Shown here: positions 15,721 through 23,152 of the stretch, piece after piece
Numbering within the stretch: position 1 is the first letter of the stretch
Layout: each line of letters begins with the position of its first letter
Source of the DNA: Caballeronia mineralivorans PML1(12)
GTDB lineage: Bacteria; Pseudomonadota; Gammaproteobacteria; Burkholderiales; Burkholderiaceae
Direction of reading: 5' to 3'
Assembly (NCBI RefSeq): GCF_001028175.1
Contig: NZ_AEJF01000069.1
Location: 1-52,316, forward strand
DNA length: 52,316 nt
Program-made: the position numbers and the translations under genes
Notes under the pieces: model-generated
Databases searched by the model: none
Told to the model about the DNA's origin: nothing
Seen by the model: only the letters and a program-made list of their open reading frames with translations

Positions 15721-16569
15721 ATGTTTTCACGCCGCCTTTGGTCGACGTTCGCAACCGTCCTGACGTCCTGCACGGTCTTGCTGCCGGTCGCGAGTCCTGC
15801 CTATGCATGCACATCCGCGATTCCGGCCGACCAACTGGTGAGTCCAGGCCGCCTTGCGTTGTCGACGAACCCGACTTTGCCGCCCCTTCAGTATGTTGAC
15901 GGTGACGGTCAGTTGAAAGGCATGAACATTGAACTGGGTCACGAGCTTGCCAAGCGATTGTGTGTCGAGGTGGACTTCATGCGCATGGATTTTCCCGCGA
16001 TGATCCCGGCCTTGAAAGCAGGCCGCTTCGACGGTATCGATACAGGCATGTTCTGGACCGAGGAGCGCTCGCGCATGATGTACACCGTGCCCTACGCGGT
16101 GTCGACTATCGACGTGGTGGTCAGTCCCGACAGCAAGCTCCAGCTCGCCGACGTGCGCGCATTGCGCGCTCATTCGATCGGCGTTGAAGCGGATTCTTAT
16201 CAGGAGCGCTGGTTGCGCGAGCGGGCGAAGGAAAGTGCAAGCGAGGGCGGCAAGCCTATCGAAATACATGCGTTCACAACCGCAAGCGACGTGATGGCCG
16301 CTCTGCGCGCAGGGCAGCTCGAGCTGGCGGCCTTGCCGAGCTATGCGGCGGCGGCCATCATCAAGCGCAATCAGGCACGCATGGCTTTGGCCGGACAGGG
16401 CAATACGCAGACTACGCTCGCATTCCGGCAGCGCGCAGTGGCTGAAGCGGTCGCCCGCGCGCTGGACGGCATGCGGGCCGACGGCAGCTATGCGAAGCTG
16501 CTCGACGGCTACGGCATGACGAAGCTGCCGGATGGACACATCTCGGTGCGCGGCACCGGTCCGGTGTGA
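15721..16569 (+). CDS. ABC transporter periplasmic binding protein, SBP_bac_3 type (paralogue 3)
   Basis: 282 residues with a signal peptide ending near AYA-C. It shares NPTLPPLQYVDGDGQLKGM with paralogue 1 and WTEERSRMMY with paralogue 2, and keeps Arg116 and the paired cysteines C30 and C81. At the position of the amino-group-binding aspartate (Asp208 in paralogue 1, Asp202 in paralogue 2) it has Ser207, in GQLELAALPS. A ligand without an alpha-amino group, or a changed binding mode, is therefore possible. It heads the operon with a permease, a second DapA-like protein and the ATPase. Confidence 0.9.
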   Translation: MFSRRLWSTFATVLTSCTVLLPVASPAYACTSAIPADQLVSPGRLALSTNPTLPPLQYVDGDGQLKGMNIELGHELAKRLCVEVDFMRMDFPAMIPALKAGRFDGIDTGMFWTEERSRMMYTVPYAVSTIDVVVSPDSKLQLADVRALRAHSIGVEADSYQERWLRERAKESASEGGKPIEIHAFTTASDVMAALRAGQLELAALPSYAAAAIIKRNQARMALAGQGNTQTTLAFRQRAVAEAVARALDGMRADGSYAKLLDGYGMTKLPDGHISVRGTGPV

Positions 16570-16585
16570 GCGGGTATCGAATCCG

Positions 16586-17263
16586 ATGACTCTGTTCAAC
16601 CTCCAGGACTTCTTCGGCTATCTCTCCAACGGCTTCCTGCTGCGTGGCGTCGCGGTCACGCTCGGGCTGACGGTCGCGACTGTCATCGGCGGGATGCTGT
16701 TCGGTATGCTCGTCGCATTGATGCGGATGTCGGGCAGCAAGCCCTTGGCCCGCGCGGCGCAGTTCTATATCTGGTTCTTTCGCGGCACGCCGCTACTGAT
16801 CCAGCTTGTGATCGTGTACACCGGGCTGCCGCAACTCGGACTGCGCCTGAACGTGGTCGAGTCATCCCTGCTCGCGCTCGTTCTCAACGAGGCGGCCTAT
16901 CTCGCGGAGATCATCCGCAGCGGTTTCATGGGTGTGCCACGTGGGCAATACGAGGCCGCCGAGGCGCTCGGGCTGCCGAAGTGGCTCGTGATGTGGAAGG
17001 TCACGCTGCCGCAGGCATTCAGGCTGATGATCCCGTCGCTCGGCAACTCGATCAACGGGCTGCTGAAATCTACATCGATTACCTCTGTGATCTCGATGGA
17101 AGAGCTCATGCGGCGCAGCCAGATGCTGATGCAGGAGAAGTTCGAAGTGCTCGAGGTGTTTGGCGCGGCGGCGGTGTTCTACCTCGTCATGACGACGGGC
17201 TGGGGCCTGATTCAGCGTCGACTGGAAAAGCACTTTGGCGCGGCTCACGAACAGAACCGTTGA
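16586..17263 (+). CDS. Amino-acid-type ABC transporter permease (HisM/ArtQ family), copy 2
   Basis: 225 residues with about five membrane segments. The EAA loop starts at EIIRSGFMGVPRGQYEAAEALGL. FFRGTPLLIQLVIVYTGLPQ matches permease 1 almost residue for residue, so the two arose by duplication. The start codon lies 16 bases after the binding-protein stop. A homodimer of this subunit with the downstream ATPase would give a complete importer. Confidence 0.93.
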   Translation: MTLFNLQDFFGYLSNGFLLRGVAVTLGLTVATVIGGMLFGMLVALMRMSGSKPLARAAQFYIWFFRGTPLLIQLVIVYTGLPQLGLRLNVVESSLLALVLNEAAYLAEIIRSGFMGVPRGQYEAAEALGLPKWLVMWKVTLPQAFRLMIPSLGNSINGLLKSTSITSVISMEELMRRSQMLMQEKFEVLEVFGAAAVFYLVMTTGWGLIQRRLEKHFGAAHEQNR

Positions 17264-17328
17264 ATCCCGACGCACCGGAGTCGCGACACCCAGCGCATCC
17301 GGTCGCCCTCATCAGGATAAGCAATTCG

Positions 17329-18282
17329 ATGAAACCTTGTTCCCTTACCGACGTGGTAGTCGCAACCGTCCTGCCCTTCAACGAGGCGCAGCAAATCGAC
17401 TGGCCGAGCTATGAACGCGTGCTGCGTTATTGCGGACAAGCCGACGGCGTTTCCGCCGTGTTCGTCAACGGGCATGCCGGAGAGGGCGGCGCGCTCAGCA
17501 CCGCTGAGCGGGTCGACGTACTGCGCTTCACGCGCGAGACACTGGGCCCGCAGCGGACACTGGTGGCCGGGATTATTGCTCAGTCCACCCGCGAGGCGAT
17601 TGCCGAGGCGACATCCGCCGAAGCCGCGGGTGCCGACCTGCTGACACTGTTCCCGCCCGCGACGTTCTCCGGCGCAAGCACTGCGATGGTCCTGGCTTAC
17701 GTTCGCGCGATCAGTGAGGCCGTTTCGCTGCCGCTCGCGATCTTCCAGTATCCGCTTGCTTCCGGTTTTGGGTATTCGACGAGCACGCTCCTCGAACTCG
17801 CGGCCGTTCCTTCGGTCGTCGCGATCAAGGAAGGCAGCGACTCGATGCGCGCCTATGAAGAAAACTGGCACGCGATCAAGGGTGCGCGCGCCGAAGTGCA
17901 GGTGCTCGCATCGAATTTCGACTGGTTTCTTGCACAACTCGCGGTAGGCAGCAACGGCATCCTCTCCGGGCTCGCGAGTCTTGTGCCACATCAACTCGTC
18001 GAACTATGGCGAGCGAGCAAGGACAACGACCTGCCGGCCATGCGGACCGCGAGCGCGCGCATGCTCCCGCTGGTGCGAGCGATCTACGCGGCACCTCGCA
18101 ACGAGATGTATGCACGTATCAAGGTGGCACTCCAGATGATGAACGTGATTGATTGCGCGAAGGCGCGTGAACCCTTTGAGCCAGCCGGGGCAGCAACGCG
18201 AGACGCGATCCGGGACGCGCTTGTCCAGATGGGACTGGTCGACGGCGCAGCGGGCAATGCAAGGGGGCACGTCCATGAATGA
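17329..18282 (+). CDS. Dihydrodipicolinate synthase family protein (paralogue 2)
   Basis: 317-residue class I aldolase-type TIM barrel. The Schiff-base lysine is Lys167 in VVAIKEGS and the tyrosine is Tyr141 in IFQYPLA. The loop that reads GSTGE in the first DapA-like protein is NGHAGEGG here (47-54), so the carboxylate-binding pocket differs and this is probably a different reaction or substrate. AGGATAA precedes the ATG. It lies between permease and ATPase genes in a transport operon, an unusual place for an enzyme. It overlaps the ATPase gene by eight bases. Confidence 0.87.
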   Translation: MKPCSLTDVVVATVLPFNEAQQIDWPSYERVLRYCGQADGVSAVFVNGHAGEGGALSTAERVDVLRFTRETLGPQRTLVAGIIAQSTREAIAEATSAEAAGADLLTLFPPATFSGASTAMVLAYVRAISEAVSLPLAIFQYPLASGFGYSTSTLLELAAVPSVVAIKEGSDSMRAYEENWHAIKGARAEVQVLASNFDWFLAQLAVGSNGILSGLASLVPHQLVELWRASKDNDLPAMRTASARMLPLVRAIYAAPRNEMYARIKVALQMMNVIDCAKAREPFEPAGAATRDAIRDALVQMGLVDGAAGNARGHVHE

Positions 18283-19021
18283 CACGTGTCGGGACCTGAT
18301 GCTCGAATTCCGTGGCGTCCATACGTGGTACGGCTCATACCACGCACTGGACGATATCAACTTCGAAGTGGCGCGCGGCGAACGCATCGTGATCTGCGGT
18401 CCCTCGGGCTCAGGCAAGTCAACACTGATCCGTTGCGTCAATCGGCTCGAGAAACATCAGCAGGGACAGGTGATAGTCGACGGCATCGAACTGACTTCGA
18501 GTACGCAGGACCTCGCGAAGATCCGCAGCGAAGTGGGCATGGTATTCCAGCAGTTCAACCTGTTCCCGCACCTGAGCGTGATGGACAACCTGATCCTCGC
18601 ACCCATGTGGATCCGCAAGCTTTCCAGGCGCGATGCAACCGAACTCGCCATGCATTTCCTCGAACGGGTCAGGATTCCGGAGCACGCGCACAAGTATCCG
18701 GGGCAACTGTCGGGCGGACAGCAACAGCGCGTGGCCATAGCGCGCGCGTTGTGCATGAAGCCGCGCCTGATGCTCTTCGACGAACCCACGTCCGCGCTCG
18801 ACCCCGAGATGATCAAGGAAGTGCTCGATGTGATGACCAGTCTCGCTCGGGACGGCATGACGATGCTCTGCGTCACGCATGAAATGGGCTTCGCGCGGAC
18901 CGTGGCAGACAGGATCGTTTTCATGGACGCGGGAAAGATCGCTGAAGTGGCGCCGCCGGAAGAGTTCTTCACACGGCCCCGATGCGCACGCGCGCAGGCT
19001 TTCCTGCAGCAAGTGACCTGA
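18275..19021 (+). CDS. Amino-acid-type ABC transporter ATP-binding protein (GlnQ/HisP family)
   Basis: 248 residues with Walker [10 protein letters not shown] (42-50), Q-loop in [11 protein letters not shown], signature LSGGQQQR (145-152), Walker B LMLFDEP (165-171) and the H-loop in [14 protein letters not shown] precedes the ATG, which overlaps the stop of the DapA-like gene. It is the only ATPase of this type in the locus, against two permeases and three binding proteins. It probably energises both permeases. Confidence 0.95.
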   Translation: MNDTCRDLMLEFRGVHTWYGSYHALDDINFEVARGERIVICGPSGSGKSTLIRCVNRLEKHQQGQVIVDGIELTSSTQDLAKIRSEVGMVFQQFNLFPHLSVMDNLILAPMWIRKLSRRDATELAMHFLERVRIPEHAHKYPGQLSGGQQQRVAIARALCMKPRLMLFDEPTSALDPEMIKEVLDVMTSLARDGMTMLCVTHEMGFARTVADRIVFMDAGKIAEVAPPEEFFTRPRCARAQAFLQQVT

Positions 19022-19109
19022 TCGCGTGGATGCATGCGCGCACTTGCCGACTCCTTGGCGCCGTCACTCGACGGCGGCATTCTCCTCGTATCCCGATGGT
19101 GCCCTTCAC

Positions 19110-19535
19110 ATGCCATATCTGGAAATACTCGCTCGAAACCTTCGGCTGGGCCAGGATAACTACGCAGCCAATACCCGTGCTTTGCGCGATGCGCGTTCCG
19201 CTCTTGCCAGGGATATGACCGCAGCGGTGGTGTCGGCGTTCAGTGTCCTTCCGGCTACCGTCACGCTCTTTTTCATACCGCTGAACGAAGAGGCCTATGC
19301 GCACGAGGGCGAGCTGGCAGCAGACATGTCGAGCGATGATCCGCGGCGCCAACGTATCTTTGTGAAGGTGCATGCTTATGGGCGGTCGATCGACCAGCGT
19401 CGTGCGCTCGCAGTGGCGCTTACTCCCTTGCTCGCGTGCTATTACGACGCATCGCCCGACAAAGTCGCAATCTATTTCATCGACCGGACCTTGGACGAAG
19501 TCGCGCATGGCGGCCAGATGGCGACCGATGTTTGA
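19110..19535 (+). CDS. Tautomerase superfamily protein, two-motif form
   Basis: 141 residues starting Met-Pro (MPYLEILARN). After Met removal this gives the N-terminal proline that is the catalytic base of 4-oxalocrotonate tautomerases. The second half (RIFVKVHAYGRSIDQRRALAVALT) repeats the beta-alpha pattern without Met-Pro, as in fused trimeric members such as cis-CaaD and MSAD. The ribosome site is weak. It lies 88 bases after the ATPase gene and may isomerise an unsaturated oxo-acid from the pathway. An alternative is a stand-alone dehalogenase-like or promiscuous tautomerase. Confidence 0.75.
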   Translation: MPYLEILARNLRLGQDNYAANTRALRDARSALARDMTAAVVSAFSVLPATVTLFFIPLNEEAYAHEGELAADMSSDDPRRQRIFVKVHAYGRSIDQRRALAVALTPLLACYYDASPDKVAIYFIDRTLDEVAHGGQMATDV

Positions 19536-19541
19536 CAGTCC

Positions 19542-21113
19542 CTATTTCAGGCCCAGGCGCTTGGCCAGCCTGTTGAGATTCGCTCGATCCATATTCAGTG
19601 CGCGTGCGGCCGATGCCCAGTTCTGGTTGTGGCGAGCTAGTGTATTGATTACCAGGGTCCGCTCGAAAGATGTCACGGAGCTGCGAAAATCCTTGTCCGC
19701 GAGTTCTGGCAGGGTGGCATTTGACGATTCGACAGCCTCGTCCGGGCTACCGTCGTCGAGGCTGAGATCTTTGGCAGTCAGCGTCAGGATCCGTGGGCGC
19801 TCGCTATGTGCCGAGAGCGCCTTCAACGAGCTTCGTCCGATCAGGTGCTCCAGTTCACGCACGTTTCCGGGCCATCCATACTCGAGCAGCGCAGTCTGCG
19901 CATCGGAAGCGAGACGAAGGCTTGACAGTCCCAGGCGCGAGCGATTCTCCTCCAGGAAATTGCCGGCCAGCATCAGCACGTCGCGACCTCGTTCACGCAA
20001 CGGCGGCACATGCAACGGGTACACACTCAACCGATGGTAAAAATCCGCCCGCAGGCGCCCGGCCCGTACCTCTTCAGCGAGATCGCGATTGGTAGCGGCG
20101 ATCAGGCGGACATCGACATTGTGTTCACTGTCGGATCCGATCCGCTGAAGCTGGCCGTTCTGCAGGACCCGAAGTAATTTCGCTTGTACTGTGAGTGAGA
20201 GTTCACCGACTTCATCGAGGAAAATTGTGCCTCCATCGGCCAGCTCGAATTTTCCCCGCCGATCCGACGCCGCGCCCGAGAACGCTCCGCGTACATGCCC
20301 GAACAGCTCGCTTTCGACCAAGGTGTCAGGCAACGCCGCGCAGTTAAGACTGATTAGCGCTTTGTTTGCCCGTGCAGAAGACGCGTGGATCGCATTGGCT
20401 ACGAGTTCCTTGCCGACGCCTGTCTCGCCGGTGATCAGCACGGTCAAATCGCTCCCGGCTACAACCGCAATTTCGTCCATTAGCCGTTTGTGCTGCTTGC
20501 TGCGGCCGATCATCGTGCGGTGGTTCTGGTCGCCGGCCTGACGGTATGCGTCCGCGCGCCGTCGCTCTTCCTCGCCAATACGGGCGAGGAATTCAATCCG
20601 CTCGGCGACACTGACTGTCGCCGCAGCAAGACTCAGAAACGCCTCCAGTGACGCCATGTCGATGCTGTCGAAGCGCGCCGGATCGAGGGCATCGAGGGTC
20701 AGCAGACCCCACGGCCGCCCGCCGATGAGAAGTGGACAACCTAGGCAATCATGCACTTCGAGTTGCCCCGAAATTCCCTGGACGAGCCCGTCGTAGGGAT
20801 CCGGCAGGTTTGAATCCGAGGCGAAGCGGGTTGGCGTCGGTCGCGCCAGCAACTGTGCAAATCGGGGATGCTCGGCAACCCGAAAACGCCGTCCGAGGGT
20901 ATCGCTGCTCAGTCCGTCTATAGCGAGCGGCACCAGCGTTTCGCCTTCGAGTCGCAAAAGCGCGGTTGCATCGGCGGGGAACAGGGTGCGCATGCTTTGC
21001 AAAAGGCGACGATATCGCTCCAGGTCGCTCAGTTCGCGAGACAAATCCTGCACCAGCGGAATCAGCGCATCAAGCAATGACTTCGGAGTCAGTTTGACTT
21101 CTTTAAGAGTCAT
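19542..21113 (-). CDS. norR: NorR: nitric-oxide-responsive sigma-54-dependent activator
   Basis: 523 residues: GAF domain (about 25-175), AAA+ domain with Walker A GETGVGKE (229-236) and Walker B in GTIFLDEVGE, and a C-terminal FIS-type helix-turn-helix ending LNRLAKRLGLK. His121 and Cys123 in VHDCLGC match non-haem iron ligands of E. coli NorR. The sigma-54-contacting loop reads GAFSGA (276-281) instead of GAFTGA. It diverges from the flavohaemoglobin gene, the classic NorR target. No clear ribosome site precedes the ATG, and NorR-type sites overlap the first codons, so the true start may be a little downstream. Confidence 0.93.
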   Translation of the reverse strand: MTLKEVKLTPKSLLDALIPLVQDLSRELSDLERYRRLLQSMRTLFPADATALLRLEGETLVPLAIDGLSSDTLGRRFRVAEHPRFAQLLARPTPTRFASDSNLPDPYDGLVQGISGQLEVHDCLGCPLLIGGRPWGLLTLDALDPARFDSIDMASLEAFLSLAAATVSVAERIEFLARIGEEERRRADAYRQAGDQNHRTMIGRSKQHKRLMDEIAVVAGSDLTVLITGETGVGKELVANAIHASSARANKALISLNCAALPDTLVESELFGHVRGAFSGAASDRRGKFELADGGTIFLDEVGELSLTVQAKLLRVLQNGQLQRIGSDSEHNVDVRLIAATNRDLAEEVRAGRLRADFYHRLSVYPLHVPPLRERGRDVLMLAGNFLEENRSRLGLSSLRLASDAQTALLEYGWPGNVRELEHLIGRSSLKALSAHSERPRILTLTAKDLSLDDGSPDEAVESSNATLPELADKDFRSSVTSFERTLVINTLARHNQNWASAARALNMDRANLNRLAKRLGLK

Positions 21114-21133
21114 TTGGACTGCGTCAATTTGAC
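21088..21133. promoter_or_regulatory. Three NorR-type GT-N7-AC sites between norR and hmp
   Basis: GTCAGTTTGAC (21088-21098), GTCATTTGGAC (21109-21119) and GTCAATTTGAC (21123-21133) each fit the NorR consensus GT-N7-AC with an AT-rich centre. E. coli NorR also uses three such sites. They lie about 70-115 bases upstream of the expected hmp transcript start, a normal enhancer distance. The first lies inside the norR coding start, which suggests autoregulation. Confidence 0.7.
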
Positions 21134-21175
21134 CATGTAAGCGTGTAAGCCTTTGATTTAATTGGCATGTAGCGC

Positions 21176-21191
21176 TGGCATGAATCGTGGA
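21176..21191 (+). promoter_or_regulatory. Candidate sigma-54 promoter of hmp
   Basis: TGGCATG-AATC-GTGG resembles the -24/-12 consensus TGGCACG-N4-TTGC. The -24 half is good and the -12 half has two mismatches. Its distance from the NorR sites and 54 bases to the hmp ATG fit a NorR-driven promoter. Confidence 0.4.
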
Positions 21192-21245
21192 TAGTACACG
21201 CTACTCCTCAACTGTTGAAGTCTTGCTGGCTTTTAAGGATCTCAC

Positions 21246-22427
21246 ATGCTTTCTGTTGAACATCGCGCCATTGTCAAAGCTACCGTCCCGCTTCTCGAGA
21301 GCGGTGGCGAAACGTTGACCACGCACTTTTACGATTTGCTCATCAGCGAACATCCCGAAGTGCGTCCGTACTTCAACCAGGCGCATCAAGCGAGCGGCGC
21401 TCAACCGCGCGCCCTCGCGAACGGCGTACTCATGTACGCGCGACATATCGACGAGCTTGAGCAACTTGGAGGCCTCGTCTCTCAGATCGTCAACAAGCAC
21501 GTAGCGCTCAACATTCTTCCCGAGCATTATCCGATTGTCGGCGGCTGCCTGATCCGGTCCATTCGCGAAGTACTCGGCGCGGAGATCGCCACCGATGCCG
21601 TAATCGAAGCCTGGACCGCGGCATATGGCCAGCTTGCTGATCTCTTGATGGGTCTTGAAGAAAAGCTGTATGTCGAAAAAGAGCAGTCGCCGGGAGGATG
21701 GCGCGGTACGAGGTTGTTCCGCGTCGCGCGCAAGGTCAGGGAAAGCGACGAGATCACGTCGTTCTATCTGCGCCCCGATGATGGCGGCGAACTGCTCGCG
21801 TTCCAGCCGGGGCAGTACATCGGAGTCAGGCTTTTCATTGATGGCGAGGAGGTGCGCCGCAACTATTCGCTGTCGGCGGCGGCGAACGGCCGCGAATACC
21901 GGATCAGCGTGAAGCGCGAGCCTGACGGCAAGGTTTCGAATCACCTGCATTCCAATCTTCACGAGAATGACGCGATCGAGCTTCTCGCCCCCGCGGGCGA
22001 TTTCAAGCTCGAACCCAGTAGCAAACCGCTAGTGCTGATCAGCGGTGGTGTCGGCATCACGCCGACGCTCGCGATGCTGGAAGCTGCTTCGGATACGAAG
22101 CGCCCCGTGCATTTCATTCACGCGGCGCGGCACGGCGGGGTGCATGCGTTTCGGGACGCGGTGAATGCGTATGCCAAGCGACACCCCCAGATCAAGCACT
22201 TCTACTGTTATGCGGAAGAGCGAGGGGAGGATTCGCCCGCGGACGGAATCGGTTTCCTGGATGAAGCGCGCCTCGCGGAGTGGCTGCCGGAAACGCGCGA
22301 TGTCGACGCGTATTTCCTCGGGCCAATCGCGTTCATGAGAGCGGTGAAGCGTCATTTGAAAGCCCTCGGCGTGCCTGAATCGCAGACGCGTTTCGAATTT
22401 TTTGGGCCAGCGGCAGCGCTCGAATAA
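21246..22427 (+). CDS. hmp: Flavohaemoglobin, nitric oxide dioxygenase
   Basis: 393 residues. The globin domain (1-137) has Tyr29 (B10), Gln53 (E7) and proximal His85. A ferredoxin-reductase-like FAD domain follows (RRNYSLSAA), then an NAD(P) domain (GGVGITPTLAM). The enzyme converts NO and O2 to nitrate in the cytoplasm using NAD(P)H. AAGGA precedes the ATG by six bases. Divergence from norR and the NorR-type sites indicate induction by NO. Key residues and length are intact. Confidence 0.96.
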   Translation: MLSVEHRAIVKATVPLLESGGETLTTHFYDLLISEHPEVRPYFNQAHQASGAQPRALANGVLMYARHIDELEQLGGLVSQIVNKHVALNILPEHYPIVGGCLIRSIREVLGAEIATDAVIEAWTAAYGQLADLLMGLEEKLYVEKEQSPGGWRGTRLFRVARKVRESDEITSFYLRPDDGGELLAFQPGQYIGVRLFIDGEEVRRNYSLSAAANGREYRISVKREPDGKVSNHLHSNLHENDAIELLAPAGDFKLEPSSKPLVLISGGVGITPTLAMLEAASDTKRPVHFIHAARHGGVHAFRDAVNAYAKRHPQIKHFYCYAEERGEDSPADGIGFLDEARLAEWLPETRDVDAYFLGPIAFMRAVKRHLKALGVPESQTRFEFFGPAAALE

Positions 22428-22650
22428 CAGATTGGCAAAAGGTTAATTCATGGAGGGCCGCGATGCTCGCGCCGCCGTGCGCGGGCATTCGCCGACGGAC
22501 GCCCAGCCGGGACAATCCTGTTTTGGATCATGTCGTTCCTCAGCAGGTTTGTACTCCTGACACCAGAGAGCCGGCCACCGCGCCAAGCGGAAAGCCGCAG
22601 AACATCGGCGGTGGCTCTGCTGTAACCCGGGGAATACCGGGAGGTCAGCC
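22428..22650. other. Gap between converging hmp and DUF1840 genes
   Basis: No convincing gene is seen. A short GC hairpin (CCCGG and CCGGG around GGAATA) lies near 22628 without a T run. The open frame over 22463-22687 is proline- and arginine-rich and looks non-coding. Confidence 0.4.
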
Positions 22651-22971
22651 CTACAGGCCCCAAATAATGTCTACGTCTTGTTTTTGAGCTGCACGAAGCA
22701 TGTCCAAAAACGGATACGCGCGCTGTGCCAGTGCTGCACTGCGCTCGCGTACACCAGCTTGTGTTCCGTAGTGCATCTCATCGTGCTCATCGGACGTTCT
22801 CTGGTCTTCCGCGATGGCGTCTTCCATGCGGCCAATGGCATCGGATAACTCATGGCGTTCGATAACGCCGCACGGACCAAGGCGTTTGCCAACAATACCG
22901 AGGAGGTAATTGGCGAGATCTGCGAGCATCAGAACATCGGGTGATGCTCTTGATTTGAATGTGATCAACAT
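22651..22971 (-). CDS. DUF1840 family protein
   Basis: 106 residues starting MLITFKSRASPDVLML, the hallmark N-terminus of DUF1840, a small cytoplasmic family common in Burkholderiales with no established function. AGAGGTG precedes the ATG at good spacing; a longer in-frame reading upstream has no ribosome site. The middle is charged (EDAIAEDQRTSDEHDE) and the C-terminus is AYPFLDMLRAAQK. A dyad resembling the nearby MarR operator lies about 130 bases upstream. Confidence 0.88.
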   Translation of the reverse strand: MLITFKSRASPDVLMLADLANYLLGIVGKRLGPCGVIERHELSDAIGRMEDAIAEDQRTSDEHDEMHYGTQAGVRERSAALAQRAYPFLDMLRAAQKQDVDIIWGL

Positions 22972-23099
22972 GATAGCCCACCTCTTGTTGCGTGAGACCA
23001 TTTGTATGAAATAACGCGACGTCAATTTCCATACGTGTTCGTATCAAACCGCTGCGGGCTTTCGACGAGTTGGACGAGAAATTGCCGTCCTAGCCCTAT

Positions 23100-23118
23100 T
23101 ATATCGTGATGTGATATA
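23100..23118. promoter_or_regulatory. Inverted repeat like the marR operator, upstream of DUF1840 gene
   Basis: TATATCG-TGATG-TGATATA has the same 7-5-7 layout as the perfect dyad before the MarR gene (TGTATCA-TATAG-TGATACA). It lies between the CLC gene end and the DUF1840 start, so it should affect DUF1840. Binding by that MarR protein is inferred. Confidence 0.45.
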
Positions 23119-23152
23119 GAGGATCGCGACGAATCACCAGGTGTCGGGCGGC

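Noticed and set aside
22463..22687. 74-codon frame after hmp
   Set aside because: Pro/Arg/Thr-rich, no ribosome site, overlaps the end of DUF1840.
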